Assembly: GCF_010731695.1 (NCBI RefSeq)
Contig: NZ_AP022586.1
Location: forward strand, 4,340,001-4,404,000
From: Mycolicibacterium litorale
GTDB taxonomy: Bacteria > Actinomycetota > Actinomycetes > Mycobacteriales > Mycobacteriaceae
DNA length: 64,000 nt
Reading direction: 5' to 3'
Both the position numbers and the translations under genes were made by a program. Every line of letters starts with the position of its first letter. Position 1 is the stretch's first letter. This document shows positions 16,313-25,657 of this stretch, piece after piece. A model generated the notes under the pieces. It did not search any database. It saw nothing but the letters and a program-made list of their open reading frames with translations, and was not told the DNA's origin.

Positions 16313-18727
16313 GTGAGCTGCTGGGACAAGAGGTCTACCCAGGAATGGACGCGTTTGGTAGCAGTCGCGTCTTTTCTGGTGGCGCTGATCAGCGGGCTCG
16401 CCAATCTCGTGCGGACGCTCAGCGACAACAACCGCACTGATGCGCAGCTGTTCTCGGCGATTGGTTGGCTGCTTGCGGCAGCAGTGGCGCTGGTATTCGC
16501 GACGGCTGTGGTCATCAACGCTTCCCGGCGTGACCGCCTGACACAAATCCACGCTTTGAGGGTGGCGCCGGTACGGATCTCCACTGTAGATCCCGTCGAC
16601 CTCGGTGTGGCCGCCCCTACTCCCGGTTACCGACTTCTGGCTGCGAACTATGTGCGGCGCAAGCGGGCGGATACCGAGTTGGACCGCGCCGTCGCTCACG
16701 CTCTGTCCGTGCGGTCGATGAAGTGGATCGTCGCGGTCAACGGCCCGGCAACCGTAGGGAAGTCCAGAACACTGTTCGAGGGTTTGTGCCGGCACGGCGA
16801 CCTGATTGTCGTTGCGCCCCGGAACAACGCGGCTCTGCAGAAGATCCTCGATCCCGGTGAGGCCCGACTGGAGCTTGAGGGGCCAGCAGTTCTGTGGCTC
16901 GACCCATTCGAGATCTTTGCGAACGACATCGTCAGTGGTGACCTCCGGCGATGGCGAGAGTCAGGACCAGGTCGGATCGTGGCACTGGCATACGGGGGCA
17001 ACACCTCCCTCGGGATCGATGTCACTCAGGGCCTCAGCGATCACGTCTGCCGGGTTCTTGTCGACCGGACAACTGCTGAAGAGGTCGAGGTGTTAGCCGA
17101 CAAGATCGCGCCTGATCAACTCGGCGAAGTGCACAAACACGGTTTGGCCGCCTACCTGGTGGCCGGCCATGACATTGAGAAGAAGCTCATCCACCGCGCC
17201 CACCCGGGCGAGCTCGGAGAGAACCTGCCAGGCGCCGCCATCGTCGAGGCGGCGATTGACTGGCACCGCTGTGGACGCATCGATGCGATCAGCCGCCAGG
17301 ATCTGCGCGACCTTTGGACCTGCTACACACCATCTAGCCCGCACCTGGAAAAGAATTTCCAGGATGCCCTCGACTGGGCCCTGAAGCCGGTGGCCGGCTC
17401 CATTTCGCTGCTGCACGACGCCACCGACGGAGACGACCAACGGTACCGCGCCTACCCCTACGCTGTGCACCTTCGCACGGCAAGCCTATCGACTGAGCCA
17501 CCGGACGAAGTGTGGTCACGCGCGCTGTGCCATGGGTCGCCGCCCCAGGCGCTTCTAGTAGCCGGTGCCGCACTGAAGTACGGACGTACTGACGACGCTG
17601 TTACCGCGCTCACCCAGGCCGCCATGCTGTCTGAGGGTCTGCCGACCGACTACGCGATTTACGCATGGGCGCAGGTCGCGGCGATCCACTCAGCCGGTGA
17701 CAACCACGACGATGCCGTCGACGCCTGCGACAGGCTCATCTCACTGATCAGAAGCGATCGTGACACGTCAACGACGCGGCTCGGGGTGTTGGCGAATGCT
17801 CTGGCGACTAGGGCATACCACCTGCTGACAGGCGCGCCTGGTCACCCAGATAGACGGGCTGAGGCGCTTGCCTGTTATGACCTGCTGATCGACTTGTACT
17901 TCGAGAATGCTGATCGCGGCGGTGCTGGCGCACTTCGCCTGGCAGCGGCACTCGCGGTCATTCACAAGGTGGAAGCCACTGCAGGGCGGGATGAGTCGTT
18001 TCGCTACGACAAGCTGCCAGACGCACTTGAGTTGTGGGACAAGCTGATCACAGACTACTTCGCTGATCCCGGCCTAAACCAAGGCTCCTCTGTGCCCGGC
18101 GGTACGTCGTCGGAGGCGTGGGCCGAACTGCGGCGCTTGGTTGCGACGGCGCTCAACCAGAAGAGCGATGCGCTCACCGCGCTTGCCGACGTCGGCGGGG
18201 CGGTCTCCGTCGAGTGGGCGAACGAGGGATACGAACGAGTCGTCGCGGTCTTCGGTAGCGATGCTGATCGTGACGTGCGGAACCAGGTTGAGCATGCAGT
18301 GCTCCGTCTCGCGAGTTCGTACATCGCGCAACACCGACGTTCGCAGGAGGCGATGGAGGTCATCGCATCCGCCTTAGCGGTGTACGAGCGTTGGATTGCG
18401 CAGCACCCACTCGGTGAGAGTCACGAGTCCGCTGTCGCGCTTTACGGCAAGGGTGCCATACTCGCCTACTCAAGATGGGGGCGAGAGCAATCACGAACCT
18501 ATTATCAGGAGGTCGTGGAGCGTTTCCGAGACTCACAGGATCCGTTCGTCCGATCCGTTGTGGCGACGGCGTTGCTCAACGATGCCGATATCTGCGTCTC
18601 ATCCGGACTACCGGAGATCGCCCGCTCAAATTACGAGCAGATCATCAGCGACTACGCAGATGATCTTAATCCCAGAACGCGGGCGGCCGTCGACGCGGCT
18701 GCTGCCGGCCTGAAGTCGCTCGGCTGA
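16313..18727 (+). CDS. membrane-anchored STAND-like P-loop NTPase with TPR-like repeats
   Basis: 804 residues. Two transmembrane helices lie at about 14-34 and 48-68, followed by a P-loop NTPase domain: Walker A GPATVGKS (144-151), a Walker B-like VLWLDP (193-198) and a following GRIVALAYGG strand. Residues about 400-800 are repeated helix pairs (for example DYAIYAWAQVAAIHSAGDNH, and YYQEVVERFRDSQDP) like TPR or TPR-related superstructures. This order (membrane segment, NTPase switch, helical sensor repeats) resembles STAND-type regulators, some of which act in phage defence or cell death. Codon use is less GC-biased than that of the neighbours. Flanked by a pseudogene and tRNA-Leu, so probably acquired. 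Function unproven. Confidence 0.6.
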   Translation: MSCWDKRSTQEWTRLVAVASFLVALISGLANLVRTLSDNNRTDAQLFSAIGWLLAAAVALVFATAVVINASRRDRLTQIHALRVAPVRISTVDPVDLGVAAPTPGYRLLAANYVRRKRADTELDRAVAHALSVRSMKWIVAVNGPATVGKSRTLFEGLCRHGDLIVVAPRNNAALQKILDPGEARLELEGPAVLWLDPFEIFANDIVSGDLRRWRESGPGRIVALAYGGNTSLGIDVTQGLSDHVCRVLVDRTTAEEVEVLADKIAPDQLGEVHKHGLAAYLVAGHDIEKKLIHRAHPGELGENLPGAAIVEAAIDWHRCGRIDAISRQDLRDLWTCYTPSSPHLEKNFQDALDWALKPVAGSISLLHDATDGDDQRYRAYPYAVHLRTASLSTEPPDEVWSRALCHGSPPQALLVAGAALKYGRTDDAVTALTQAAMLSEGLPTDYAIYAWAQVAAIHSAGDNHDDAVDACDRLISLIRSDRDTSTTRLGVLANALATRAYHLLTGAPGHPDRRAEALACYDLLIDLYFENADRGGAGALRLAAALAVIHKVEATAGRDESFRYDKLPDALELWDKLITDYFADPGLNQGSSVPGGTSSEAWAELRRLVATALNQKSDALTALADVGGAVSVEWANEGYERVVAVFGSDADRDVRNQVEHAVLRLASSYIAQHRRSQEAMEVIASALAVYERWIAQHPLGESHESAVALYGKGAILAYSRWGREQSRTYYQEVVERFRDSQDPFVRSVVATALLNDADICVSSGLPEIARSNYEQIISDYADDLNPRTRAAVDAAAAGLKSLG

Positions 18728-18919
18728 TCCACAGCAGTCATTTGGGTTGAGCAGCGGTCTCGAGAAGCCCGGCGGCGGACGACTAAAATCTCGCCGACTA
18801 CGCCAATGTCGTCTGGGCGCTCGGACTCTCCGACCGCGAAACGACCCAACCGGGACACTTCGGGTGCTCAGTCCACCCGAGCCGAGGGTCATTCTGATTA
18901 AGTTTGCCCCCAAAACACA

Positions 18920-18949
18920 AAGGTCACGAACCATCTGGTTCGTGACCTT
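18920..18949 (-). terminator. terminator hairpin of tRNA-Leu
   Basis: Perfect inverted repeat AAGGTCACGAACC / GGTTCGTGACCTT with a 4-base loop, followed on the minus strand by a T-rich run (ttgtgttttg). It lies 30 bases beyond the tRNA 3' end. The stretch 18728-18919 between the NTPase stop and this hairpin shows no gene. Confidence 0.75.
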
Positions 18950-18979
18950 GTGGTCGCGATTCCGTGGAACCGCTCTGTG

Positions 18980-19062
18980 TGGGCGAAGGGGGACTTGAAC
19001 CCCCACGTCCCGAAGGACACTGGCACCTGAAGCCAGCGCGTCTGCCATTCCGCCACTCGCCC
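18980..19062 (-). tRNA. tRNA-Leu (CAG)
   Basis: Minus-strand cloverleaf of class II size (83 nt). Acceptor GGGCGAG pairs with the 3' strand before discriminator A. Anticodon stem CTGGC/GCCAG encloses loop TTCAGGT with anticodon CAG, a long variable arm contains GTCCTTCGGGAC, and the T-loop is GTTCAAGTC. CCA is not encoded. Confidence 0.9.
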
Positions 19063-19300
19063 TTACGACCGCAGGAGCCTATCACTCGGCCGCCGTCCTC
19101 CCCAAAACGGCAGAATAACGCTCACTGCGCCCGTGATGGGAACCCCTGACCTGCCCAGATGTGATTCTCAGAGTTTCGTTGGTCCCATGGGTCAAACGTG
19201 GGTAGATACCATGCAGGAAGAACCGGGGCCAGCCGACACGCGGCGGGCCGACTGCGTGAGCAGGCACGATGCAACGACGACGAGTGAGGCGGGCGGTGAC

Positions 19301-20683
19301 ATGGGACTGGTGGACCGCATCGAACGCAAACTCGAGTCCACGGTCGGCGACGCGTTCGCCCGCGTTTTCGGCGGATCGATTGTGCCGCAGGAGGTCGAAG
19401 CGCTGCTGCGGCGCGAAGCCGAGGCGGGTATCCGCCCCGTCGGCCGAGGCCGCATTTTGGCCCCGAATGAGTACGTAATTACCCTCAGTGTGCCCGACCA
19501 TAAGAAGGTAAGCGCTGATCCTGACTTGACCGCGACCACTTTCGCCAAGCATCTGGAGGGATACATCCGTGAGCAGGGGTGGCAAACGTATGGTGATGTG
19601 GTCGTCAAGTTCGAACAGTCACCGAATCTGCACACTGGACAGTTCCGCGCTCGTGGTGTGGTCAACCCCGACTCGACCACCGGCGAACCCGCCCCAGCAC
19701 ACCGAGACCATGCGTTTCCCGCAGAATCAGGAGTACCACCGATGAGCGACAACCCGACGTACCGCGGCGGCGGCCAGGGACAGGGGCGGCCCGGCGACGA
19801 GTACTACGACGACCGCTACGGGCGTCCGCAGGACGAACCCCGTGGTCAGGAGCCCCGCGCGCCCTACTCGCCGCCCGAACAGGGCGGCTACCCGCCGCGC
19901 GGTGGCTACCCCGAGGGCGGCGGCTACCCGGATCAGGGCGGCTACCCCGAGCAGGGCGGCTACGGCGGCGGCTACGGCCGTCAGGACTACGGCCCGCCCG
20001 CGGGCGGCGGCTACGACCAGGGTTACCGGCAGGGCCCGGGCAGTTACCCGCCGCCCCCCGGCGGTCAGCCCGGCTACGGCGCCCCCGGCGCGGACTACGA
20101 CTACGGCCGTCCCCCCGGCCCCGGCCGTCACGAGGACGGCGGCTACGGGCGTCCCGGATACCCCGATCAGGGCGGCTACCCGGATCAGGGCGGGTACGGC
20201 GGCGGCTACGGCGCGCCCGCCGGCGGTCGTCAGGACTACGGCCAGGACTACGGCCGCGGCTACGGCGAACCGGGCGGCGGTTACGGCGACCCCGGGTACG
20301 GCGAGCCGGCCGGCCGGGATTACGACTACGGCCAGGGTGGGGGCTACGGCGGCGGTTACGGCCAGGGTGACTACCCGGCCGCCGGCGCCGGTGCCGGCAC
20401 CACGGTGACCCTGCAGCTCGACGACGGCAGCGGCCGCACCTACCAGCTGCGCGAAGGCGCCAACGTCATCGGCCGCGGTCAGGACGCCCAGTTCCGCCTC
20501 CCGGACACCGGCGTTTCCCGCCGTCACCTGGAGATCCGCTGGGACGGTCAGGTCGCTCTGCTGTCCGATCTGAACTCCACCAACGGCACCACCGTGAACA
20601 ACGCTCCGGTCCAGGAATGGCAACTCGCAGACGGTGACGTCATCCGTCTGGGCCACTCCGAGATCATCGTGCGGGTGCACTAG
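19301..20683 (+). CDS. fhaA: FHA-domain protein FhaA
   Basis: 460 residues. The N-terminal domain (about 1-130; ERKLESTVGDAFARVFGGSI, then NLHTGQFRARG) matches the DUF3662 domain of M. tuberculosis FhaA. It is followed by a roughly 220-residue Gly/Tyr/Pro/Gln-rich linker with repeated GGYPDQGGY units and a C-terminal FHA domain (VIGRGQDAQF, SRRHLEIRW, LNSTNGTTVNNAP). Known role: binds phosphorylated MurJ (MviN) pseudokinase and links PknB signalling to peptidoglycan precursor export. The ATG at 19301 is preceded by gaggcggg and aligns with the known N-terminus. A possible -10 (TAGATA at 19203) lies upstream. Confidence 0.92.
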   Translation: MGLVDRIERKLESTVGDAFARVFGGSIVPQEVEALLRREAEAGIRPVGRGRILAPNEYVITLSVPDHKKVSADPDLTATTFAKHLEGYIREQGWQTYGDVVVKFEQSPNLHTGQFRARGVVNPDSTTGEPAPAHRDHAFPAESGVPPMSDNPTYRGGGQGQGRPGDEYYDDRYGRPQDEPRGQEPRAPYSPPEQGGYPPRGGYPEGGGYPDQGGYPEQGGYGGGYGRQDYGPPAGGGYDQGYRQGPGSYPPPPGGQPGYGAPGADYDYGRPPGPGRHEDGGYGRPGYPDQGGYPDQGGYGGGYGAPAGGRQDYGQDYGRGYGEPGGGYGDPGYGEPAGRDYDYGQGGGYGGGYGQGDYPAAGAGAGTTVTLQLDDGSGRTYQLREGANVIGRGQDAQFRLPDTGVSRRHLEIRWDGQVALLSDLNSTNGTTVNNAPVQEWQLADGDVIRLGHSEIIVRVH

Positions 20684-20824
20684 GCACACGCGGCGCCGGT
20701 CACGTTCAGGTCAAGCTGTCGGCTTCGTCTTCGCCCCGATCGCTACCCCAAGTATCGTGACGTTGCCAGCAGGCACGCGCCCGACGGTGATACCGGCGTG
20801 AGGTGAACACGGAGAGGACGTCAG

Positions 20825-21289
20825 ATGCAGGGGTTGGTGCTGCAGCTGACGCGTGTCGGCTTCCTGCTGCTGCTGTGGTTGTTCATCTGGTCGGTGCTGC
20901 GCATCCTGCGCACCGATATCTACGCGCCCACCGGTGCGGTCATGGTGCGCCGCGGTCTGGCGCTGCGCGGCTCCCTGCTGCCCAACCGGCAGCGCAGCGT
21001 GGCCCGGCAGCTCGTGGTCACCGAGGGCGCGCTGGCCGGCACCCGGATCACGCTCGGCTCACAGCCGGTGCTGATCGGCCGCGCCGACGACTCGACGCTG
21101 GTGCTGACCGACGACTACGCCTCGACGCGGCACGCCCGTCTCTCGCCGCGGGGGTCGGAGTGGTACGTCGAAGACCTAGGATCGACCAACGGCACATACC
21201 TTGACAGGGCGAAGGTGACGACTGCGGTAAGGGTTCCGATGGGCACGCCGGTTCGGATCGGCAAGACGGTGATCGAGTTGCGCCCGTGA
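20825..21289 (+). CDS. fhaB: membrane FHA protein FhaB (FipA)
   Basis: 154 residues: one N-terminal transmembrane helix (VGFLLLLWLFIWSVLRIL) and a cytoplasmic FHA domain (VLIGRADDSTLVL, STRHARLSP, LGSTNGTYLD). In mycobacteria FhaB/FipA interacts with FtsZ and FtsQ and with PknA-dependent phosphorylation at the septum. First gene of an overlapping operon fhaB-pstP-rodA-pbpA-pknA-pknB; its end overlaps the pstP GTG by 4 bases. The ATG has gagagg upstream. Confidence 0.92.
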   Translation: MQGLVLQLTRVGFLLLLWLFIWSVLRILRTDIYAPTGAVMVRRGLALRGSLLPNRQRSVARQLVVTEGALAGTRITLGSQPVLIGRADDSTLVLTDDYASTRHARLSPRGSEWYVEDLGSTNGTYLDRAKVTTAVRVPMGTPVRIGKTVIELRP

Positions 21290-22773
21290 CGCTCGTACTC
21301 CGGTATGCCGCGCGCAGTGACCGCGGCCTGGTCCGCGCCAACAACGAGGACTCGGTCTACGCCGGTGCGCGACTGCTGGCGCTGGCCGACGGCATGGGCG
21401 GGCACGCCGCAGGCGAGGTCGCCTCGCAACTCGTCATCGCCGCCCTGGCCCATCTCGACGACGACGAACCCGGCGGCGACCTGCTCAGCAAGCTCGACCG
21501 CGCGGTGCGCGAGGGCAACTCGGCCATCGCCGCCCACGTGGAGGCCGACCCCGAACTCGAGGGCATGGGCACCACGCTGACCGCGATCCTCTTCGCGGGC
21601 AACAGGCTTGGGTTGTGCCACATCGGCGATTCGCGCGGTTACCTCATGCGCGACGGCGAGCTCACCCAGATCACCAAGGACGACACGTTCGTCCAGACTT
21701 TGGTCGACGAGGGCCGCATCACCGCCGAGGAGGCGCACAGCCACCCGCAGCGCTCGCTGATCATGCGGGCGCTGACCGGACATGAGGTCGAGCCGACGCT
21801 GATCATGCGCGAGGCCCGCGCAGGCGACCGCTACCTGCTGTGCTCGGACGGACTGTCCGACCCGGTCAGCCACGACACCATCGCCGAGGCGCTGCAGATC
21901 CCCGACGTCGCCGAAAGTGCCGACCGGCTCATCGAATTGGCGTTGCGCGGGGGCGGACCGGACAACGTCACCGTGGTCGTCGCCGACGTCGTCGACTACG
22001 ACTACGGCCAGACCGCGCCGATCCTGGCCGGCGCGGTCTCCGGGGACGACGACCAGCCGCCGCCGAACACCGCCGCCGGCCGCGCCTCGGCGTTCAACCC
22101 GAAGCGCAATGCGCCCAAACGCGTTGTGGCGCCGCCGGAAGAGCCCGTGAAGAAGCCGCGGTCGCGCCGTCGCATGATCATCGCCGCCACCCTGCTGGTG
22201 CTGGTGGTCCTGGCGGGGCTGGCCATCGGCCGGGAGATCGTGCGCAACAACTACTACGTGACGGCGCACGACGGCACCGTGTCGATCATGCGGGGCGTGG
22301 ACGGTTCGATCCTCGGTTACTCGCTGCAGGAGCCGTACCTCCTCGGCTGCCTCAACGCCCGCAACGAGCTGTCCCTGATCAGCGCGGGTCAGTCCGGTGA
22401 GAACCGGGACTGCCAGCTGCTCGACGTGCAGGACATGCGCGAATCCGAACGCGCCCAGGTGATCGCGGGCCTGCCCGGCGGCTCACTCGACGAGGCGATC
22501 GCGCAGATCGAGGAACTGGCCCGCAGTTCGGTGCTGCCGATCTGTCCGGCGAACCCGCCGACCACGCGCCGGACGCCGACGCCCGCGCCGCCTCCGACGC
22601 CCTCGCCCACGAAAGCCCCTGGGGAGGGCGCTTCCGCATCTCCGCGTCCGGGCACCTCGCCGGCGCCCGAGACACCGACCACGGTCACCCCGCCGCCGTC
22701 CCCGTCGCCGACCGTGACTGCGCTGCCGCCCCCGCCACCACAACCGGGAACGACCTGCCGGGCGGCATCATGA
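21286..22773 (+). CDS. pstP: PP2C-family Ser/Thr phosphatase PstP
   Basis: 495 residues. PP2C metal-binding motifs are present: VRANNEDSV (N-terminal Asp-rich), ADGMGGHAAGE, THIGDSRGYL-like CHIGDSRGYL, and GGPDNVTVVVAD near residue 235. One transmembrane helix follows (RRMIIAATLLVLVVLAGLAIG, about 300-320), then an outside domain with several Cys and a Pro/Thr-rich tail. PstP is the sole membrane PP2C phosphatase that reverses PknA/PknB phosphorylation and is needed for division. GTG start overlaps the fhaB stop; the stop overlaps the rodA ATG. Confidence 0.93.
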   Translation: MTLVLRYAARSDRGLVRANNEDSVYAGARLLALADGMGGHAAGEVASQLVIAALAHLDDDEPGGDLLSKLDRAVREGNSAIAAHVEADPELEGMGTTLTAILFAGNRLGLCHIGDSRGYLMRDGELTQITKDDTFVQTLVDEGRITAEEAHSHPQRSLIMRALTGHEVEPTLIMREARAGDRYLLCSDGLSDPVSHDTIAEALQIPDVAESADRLIELALRGGGPDNVTVVVADVVDYDYGQTAPILAGAVSGDDDQPPPNTAAGRASAFNPKRNAPKRVVAPPEEPVKKPRSRRRMIIAATLLVLVVLAGLAIGREIVRNNYYVTAHDGTVSIMRGVDGSILGYSLQEPYLLGCLNARNELSLISAGQSGENRDCQLLDVQDMRESERAQVIAGLPGGSLDEAIAQIEELARSSVLPICPANPPTTRRTPTPAPPPTPSPTKAPGEGASASPRPGTSPAPETPTTVTPPPSPSPTVTALPPPPPQPGTTCRAAS

Positions 22774-24185
22774 CCACCCAGCCGCAGTCGCCGGTGACGG
22801 TCACCCCGCCGCTGCCGAATCGGCGCAACGCCGAACTGCTACTGCTGGCCTTCGCCGCGGTCATCACCACCGTCGCCCTGCTGATGGTGGAGGCCAACCA
22901 GGAACAAGGCATCAGCTGGGACCTGGCCCAGTACGCCGCCGGGTATCTGGCCCTGTTCGGCGGTGCCCATCTCGCCGTGCGCCGGTACGCGCCGTACGCC
23001 GACCCGCTGCTGCTTCCGGTGGTGGCACTGCTCAACGGGTTGGGCCTGGTGATGATCCACCGCCTCGACCTCGCCCAGGGTGAGCTGATCGAACGGGGCC
23101 TCGGCGGCACCGCCAACCAGCAGATGCTCTGGACGCTGGTCGGTGTCATCGGATTCGCTTGTGTCATCACGTTTCTCAGCGATCACCGGATGCTTGCCCG
23201 CTACGGCTACGTGTGCGGGCTGACGGGTCTGATCCTGCTGGCCATCCCCGCGGTGCTGCCGGCCTCCATGTCGGAGCAGAACGGCGCCAAGATCTGGATC
23301 GAGTTGCCGGGGTTCTCCATTCAGCCCGCGGAGTTCTCCAAGATCCTGCTGCTCATCTTCTTCGCGGCCGTGCTGGTCGACAAGCGTGAACTGTTCACCA
23401 GCGCAGGCAAGCACTTCCTCGGCATGACGCTGCCGCGCCCGCGCGACCTGGCTCCGCTGCTCGCCGCGTGGATCGCCTCGATCGCGGTGATGGTCTTCGA
23501 GAAGGACCTCGGAACGTCGCTGCTGCTGTTCGCGTCGTTCCTCGTGCTGCTCTACGTCGCGACCGACCGGATCAGCTGGGTCGCCATCGGACTGAGCCTG
23601 TTCGCGGTGGGAAGCGTTGCGGCCTACTACCTTTTCGGCCACGTCCGCGTGCGGGTGCAGACCTGGCTGGACCCGTTCGCCGATCCCGAGGGCGCGGGCT
23701 ACCAGATGGTGCAGTCGATGTTCAGCTTCGCCACCGGCGGCATCTTCGGCACCGGCCTGGGCAACGGCCAACCCGGAACGGTGCCCGCGGCGTCGACCGA
23801 TTTCATCATCGCGGCCGTCGGTGAGGAACTCGGCCTGGTCGGCTTCTCCGCCGTGCTGATGCTCTACACGATCCTGGTGATCCGCGGACTGCGCACCGCG
23901 ATCGCCGTACGCGACAGCTTCGGCAAGCTGCTCGCCGCCGGTCTGGCGTCCACGCTCGCGATCCAGCTGTTCATCGTCGTCGGCGGCGTGACGCGGCTGA
24001 TCCCGCTGACCGGCCTGACCACACCGTGGATGTCCTACGGCGGTTCGTCGCTGCTGGCGAACTATCTGCTGCTGGCGATCCTGCTGCGCATATCGCACGC
24101 CGCGCGCCGCCCGATCGTCAACACCAAACCGCAGCAGCAGACCCCGCTCGCCTCCGCCAGCACCGAGGTGATCGGCAAGGTATGA
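22770..24185 (+). CDS. rodA: SEDS peptidoglycan polymerase RodA
   Basis: 471 residues with about 12 hydrophobic helices. It carries SEDS-family hallmarks: QPAEFSKI-type segment (FSIQPAEFSKILLLIFF), EKDLGTSLLLF and a C-terminal GVTRLIPLTGLTTPWMSYGG. RodA polymerises lipid II with its partner class B penicillin-binding protein, encoded immediately downstream (pbpA). Both ends overlap neighbours by 4 bases, indicating coupled translation. The N-terminus carries a short cytosolic Pro-rich lead. Confidence 0.93.
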   Translation: MTTQPQSPVTVTPPLPNRRNAELLLLAFAAVITTVALLMVEANQEQGISWDLAQYAAGYLALFGGAHLAVRRYAPYADPLLLPVVALLNGLGLVMIHRLDLAQGELIERGLGGTANQQMLWTLVGVIGFACVITFLSDHRMLARYGYVCGLTGLILLAIPAVLPASMSEQNGAKIWIELPGFSIQPAEFSKILLLIFFAAVLVDKRELFTSAGKHFLGMTLPRPRDLAPLLAAWIASIAVMVFEKDLGTSLLLFASFLVLLYVATDRISWVAIGLSLFAVGSVAAYYLFGHVRVRVQTWLDPFADPEGAGYQMVQSMFSFATGGIFGTGLGNGQPGTVPAASTDFIIAAVGEELGLVGFSAVLMLYTILVIRGLRTAIAVRDSFGKLLAAGLASTLAIQLFIVVGGVTRLIPLTGLTTPWMSYGGSSLLANYLLLAILLRISHAARRPIVNTKPQQQTPLASASTEVIGKV

Positions 24186-25657
24186 ACACCTCACTGCGAC
24201 GCATCTCCGTCACGATCATGGTGCTGATCGTGCTGCTGCTCGGCAACGCCACCATCACCCAGGTCTTCACCGCCGACGGTCTGCGCACCGACCCCCGCAA
24301 CCAGCGCGTGCTGCTCGACGAGTACTCGCGGCAGCGCGGCCAGATCACCGCAGGCGGCCAGTTGCTGGCCTACTCGGTGGCCACGCCGGGCCGGTTCCGG
24401 TTCCTGCGCGTCTATCCCAATGCGCAGGCGTACGCGCCGGTCACCGGGTTCTACTCGCTGACGTACTCGAGCACGGGTCTGGAACGCGCGGAGGACACCA
24501 TCCTCAACGGGTCCGACGAGCGGCTGTTCGGCCGCCGGCTGGCCGATTTCTTCACCGGCCGCGACCCGCGCGGCGGCAACGTGGTGACCACGCTGAACCC
24601 GCAGGTGCAGCAGGCCGCGTGGGATGCGATGGCGAATGGCTGCGGCGGCCCCTGCAAGGGCGCGGTGGTCGCGCTGGAGCCGTCGACGGGCAAGATCCTC
24701 GCGATGGTGTCCGCACCGTCCTACGATCCGAACCTGCTGGCCACCCACGACGTCGACGAGCAGACCGCGGCGTGGCAGCAGCTGCGCGACAACCCGGACA
24801 ACCCGCTGGTCAACCGGGCGATCTCGGAGACCTATCCGCCGGGTTCGACGTTCAAGGTGATCACCACCGCGGCCGCACTGCAGAACGGCGCCACCCCCGA
24901 CACCCAACTCACCGCCGCACCGCGGGTCCCGCTGCCCGACAGCACCGTGACGCTGGAGAACTTCGGCGGCTCGGCCTGCGGCGGCGGACCCACCGCTCCG
25001 CTGCGCGAGGCCTTCGCCCGGTCGTGCAACACCGCCTTCGTCGAACTGGGCATCGACACCGGTGCGGAGGCGCTGAAGAACACCGCGTCCAACTTCGGAC
25101 TGGACACCGCACCCGCGCCGATCCCGCTTCAGGTCGCGGAATCCACCGTCGGCCCCATCAGCGACGCCGCGGCCCTGGGGATGTCCAGCATCGGGCAGCG
25201 CGACGTGGCGTTGACACCGCTGCAGAACGCGATGGTCGCTGCCACCATCGCGAATGAAGGGGTAACCATGCGGCCCTACCTGGTCGACAGCCTCCGGGGA
25301 CCCGACCTGGCAAACCTCACGACCACCGATCCGGTCGAAGAGCGGCGGGCGGTGACACCCGAGGTCGCGGCTACACTGACTGATCTGATGGTCGGCGCCG
25401 AGCAGCAGACGCAGCAGAAGGGAGCCATCGCCGGCGTGCAGATCGCTTCGAAGACGGGCACTGCGGAGCACGGGACTGATCCCCGCAACACTCCGCCCCA
25501 TGCCTGGTACATCGCCTTCGCACCGGCGCAGGCCCCCAAGGTCGCCGTGGCCGTCCTGGTGGAGAACGGCGGCAACCGCCTGTCGGCCACCGGTGGGGCG
25601 GTCGCCGCCCCGATCGGCCGTGCCACCATCGCCGCCGCCTTGCGGGAGGGCTCATGA
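24182..25657 (+). CDS. pbpA: class B penicillin-binding protein PbpA
   Basis: 491 residues. One N-terminal anchor helix ([22 protein letters not shown]), then a dimerisation region and a transpeptidase domain with catalytic S222-T-F-K, S281-C-N and K424-T-G. Cysteines at 154, 158, 266 and 282 match the positions of the disulphides I recall from the M. tuberculosis PBPA structure. It cross-links peptidoglycan at the septum and poles with RodA; in mycobacteria it is a substrate of PknB. ATG start overlaps the rodA stop. Confidence 0.93.
   Translation: MNTSLRRISVTIMVLIVLLLGNATITQVFTADGLRTDPRNQRVLLDEYSRQRGQITAGGQLLAYSVATPGRFRFLRVYPNAQAYAPVTGFYSLTYSSTGLERAEDTILNGSDERLFGRRLADFFTGRDPRGGNVVTTLNPQVQQAAWDAMANGCGGPCKGAVVALEPSTGKILAMVSAPSYDPNLLATHDVDEQTAAWQQLRDNPDNPLVNRAISETYPPGSTFKVITTAAALQNGATPDTQLTAAPRVPLPDSTVTLENFGGSACGGGPTAPLREAFARSCNTAFVELGIDTGAEALKNTASNFGLDTAPAPIPLQVAESTVGPISDAAALGMSSIGQRDVALTPLQNAMVAATIANEGVTMRPYLVDSLRGPDLANLTTTDPVEERRAVTPEVAATLTDLMVGAEQQTQQKGAIAGVQIASKTGTAEHGTDPRNTPPHAWYIAFAPAQAPKVAVAVLVENGGNRLSATGGAVAAPIGRATIAAALREGS

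Noticed and set aside
16006..16440. 144-codon open frame between the hydrolase remnant and the NTPase gene
   Set aside because: No recognisable domain and no good ribosome site; it runs into the NTPase gene, whose own start is supported by a leaderless promoter.
18728..19062. tRNA-Leu as a proven phage or island attachment site
   Set aside because: No integrase gene and no duplicate of the tRNA 3' end were seen on the left.
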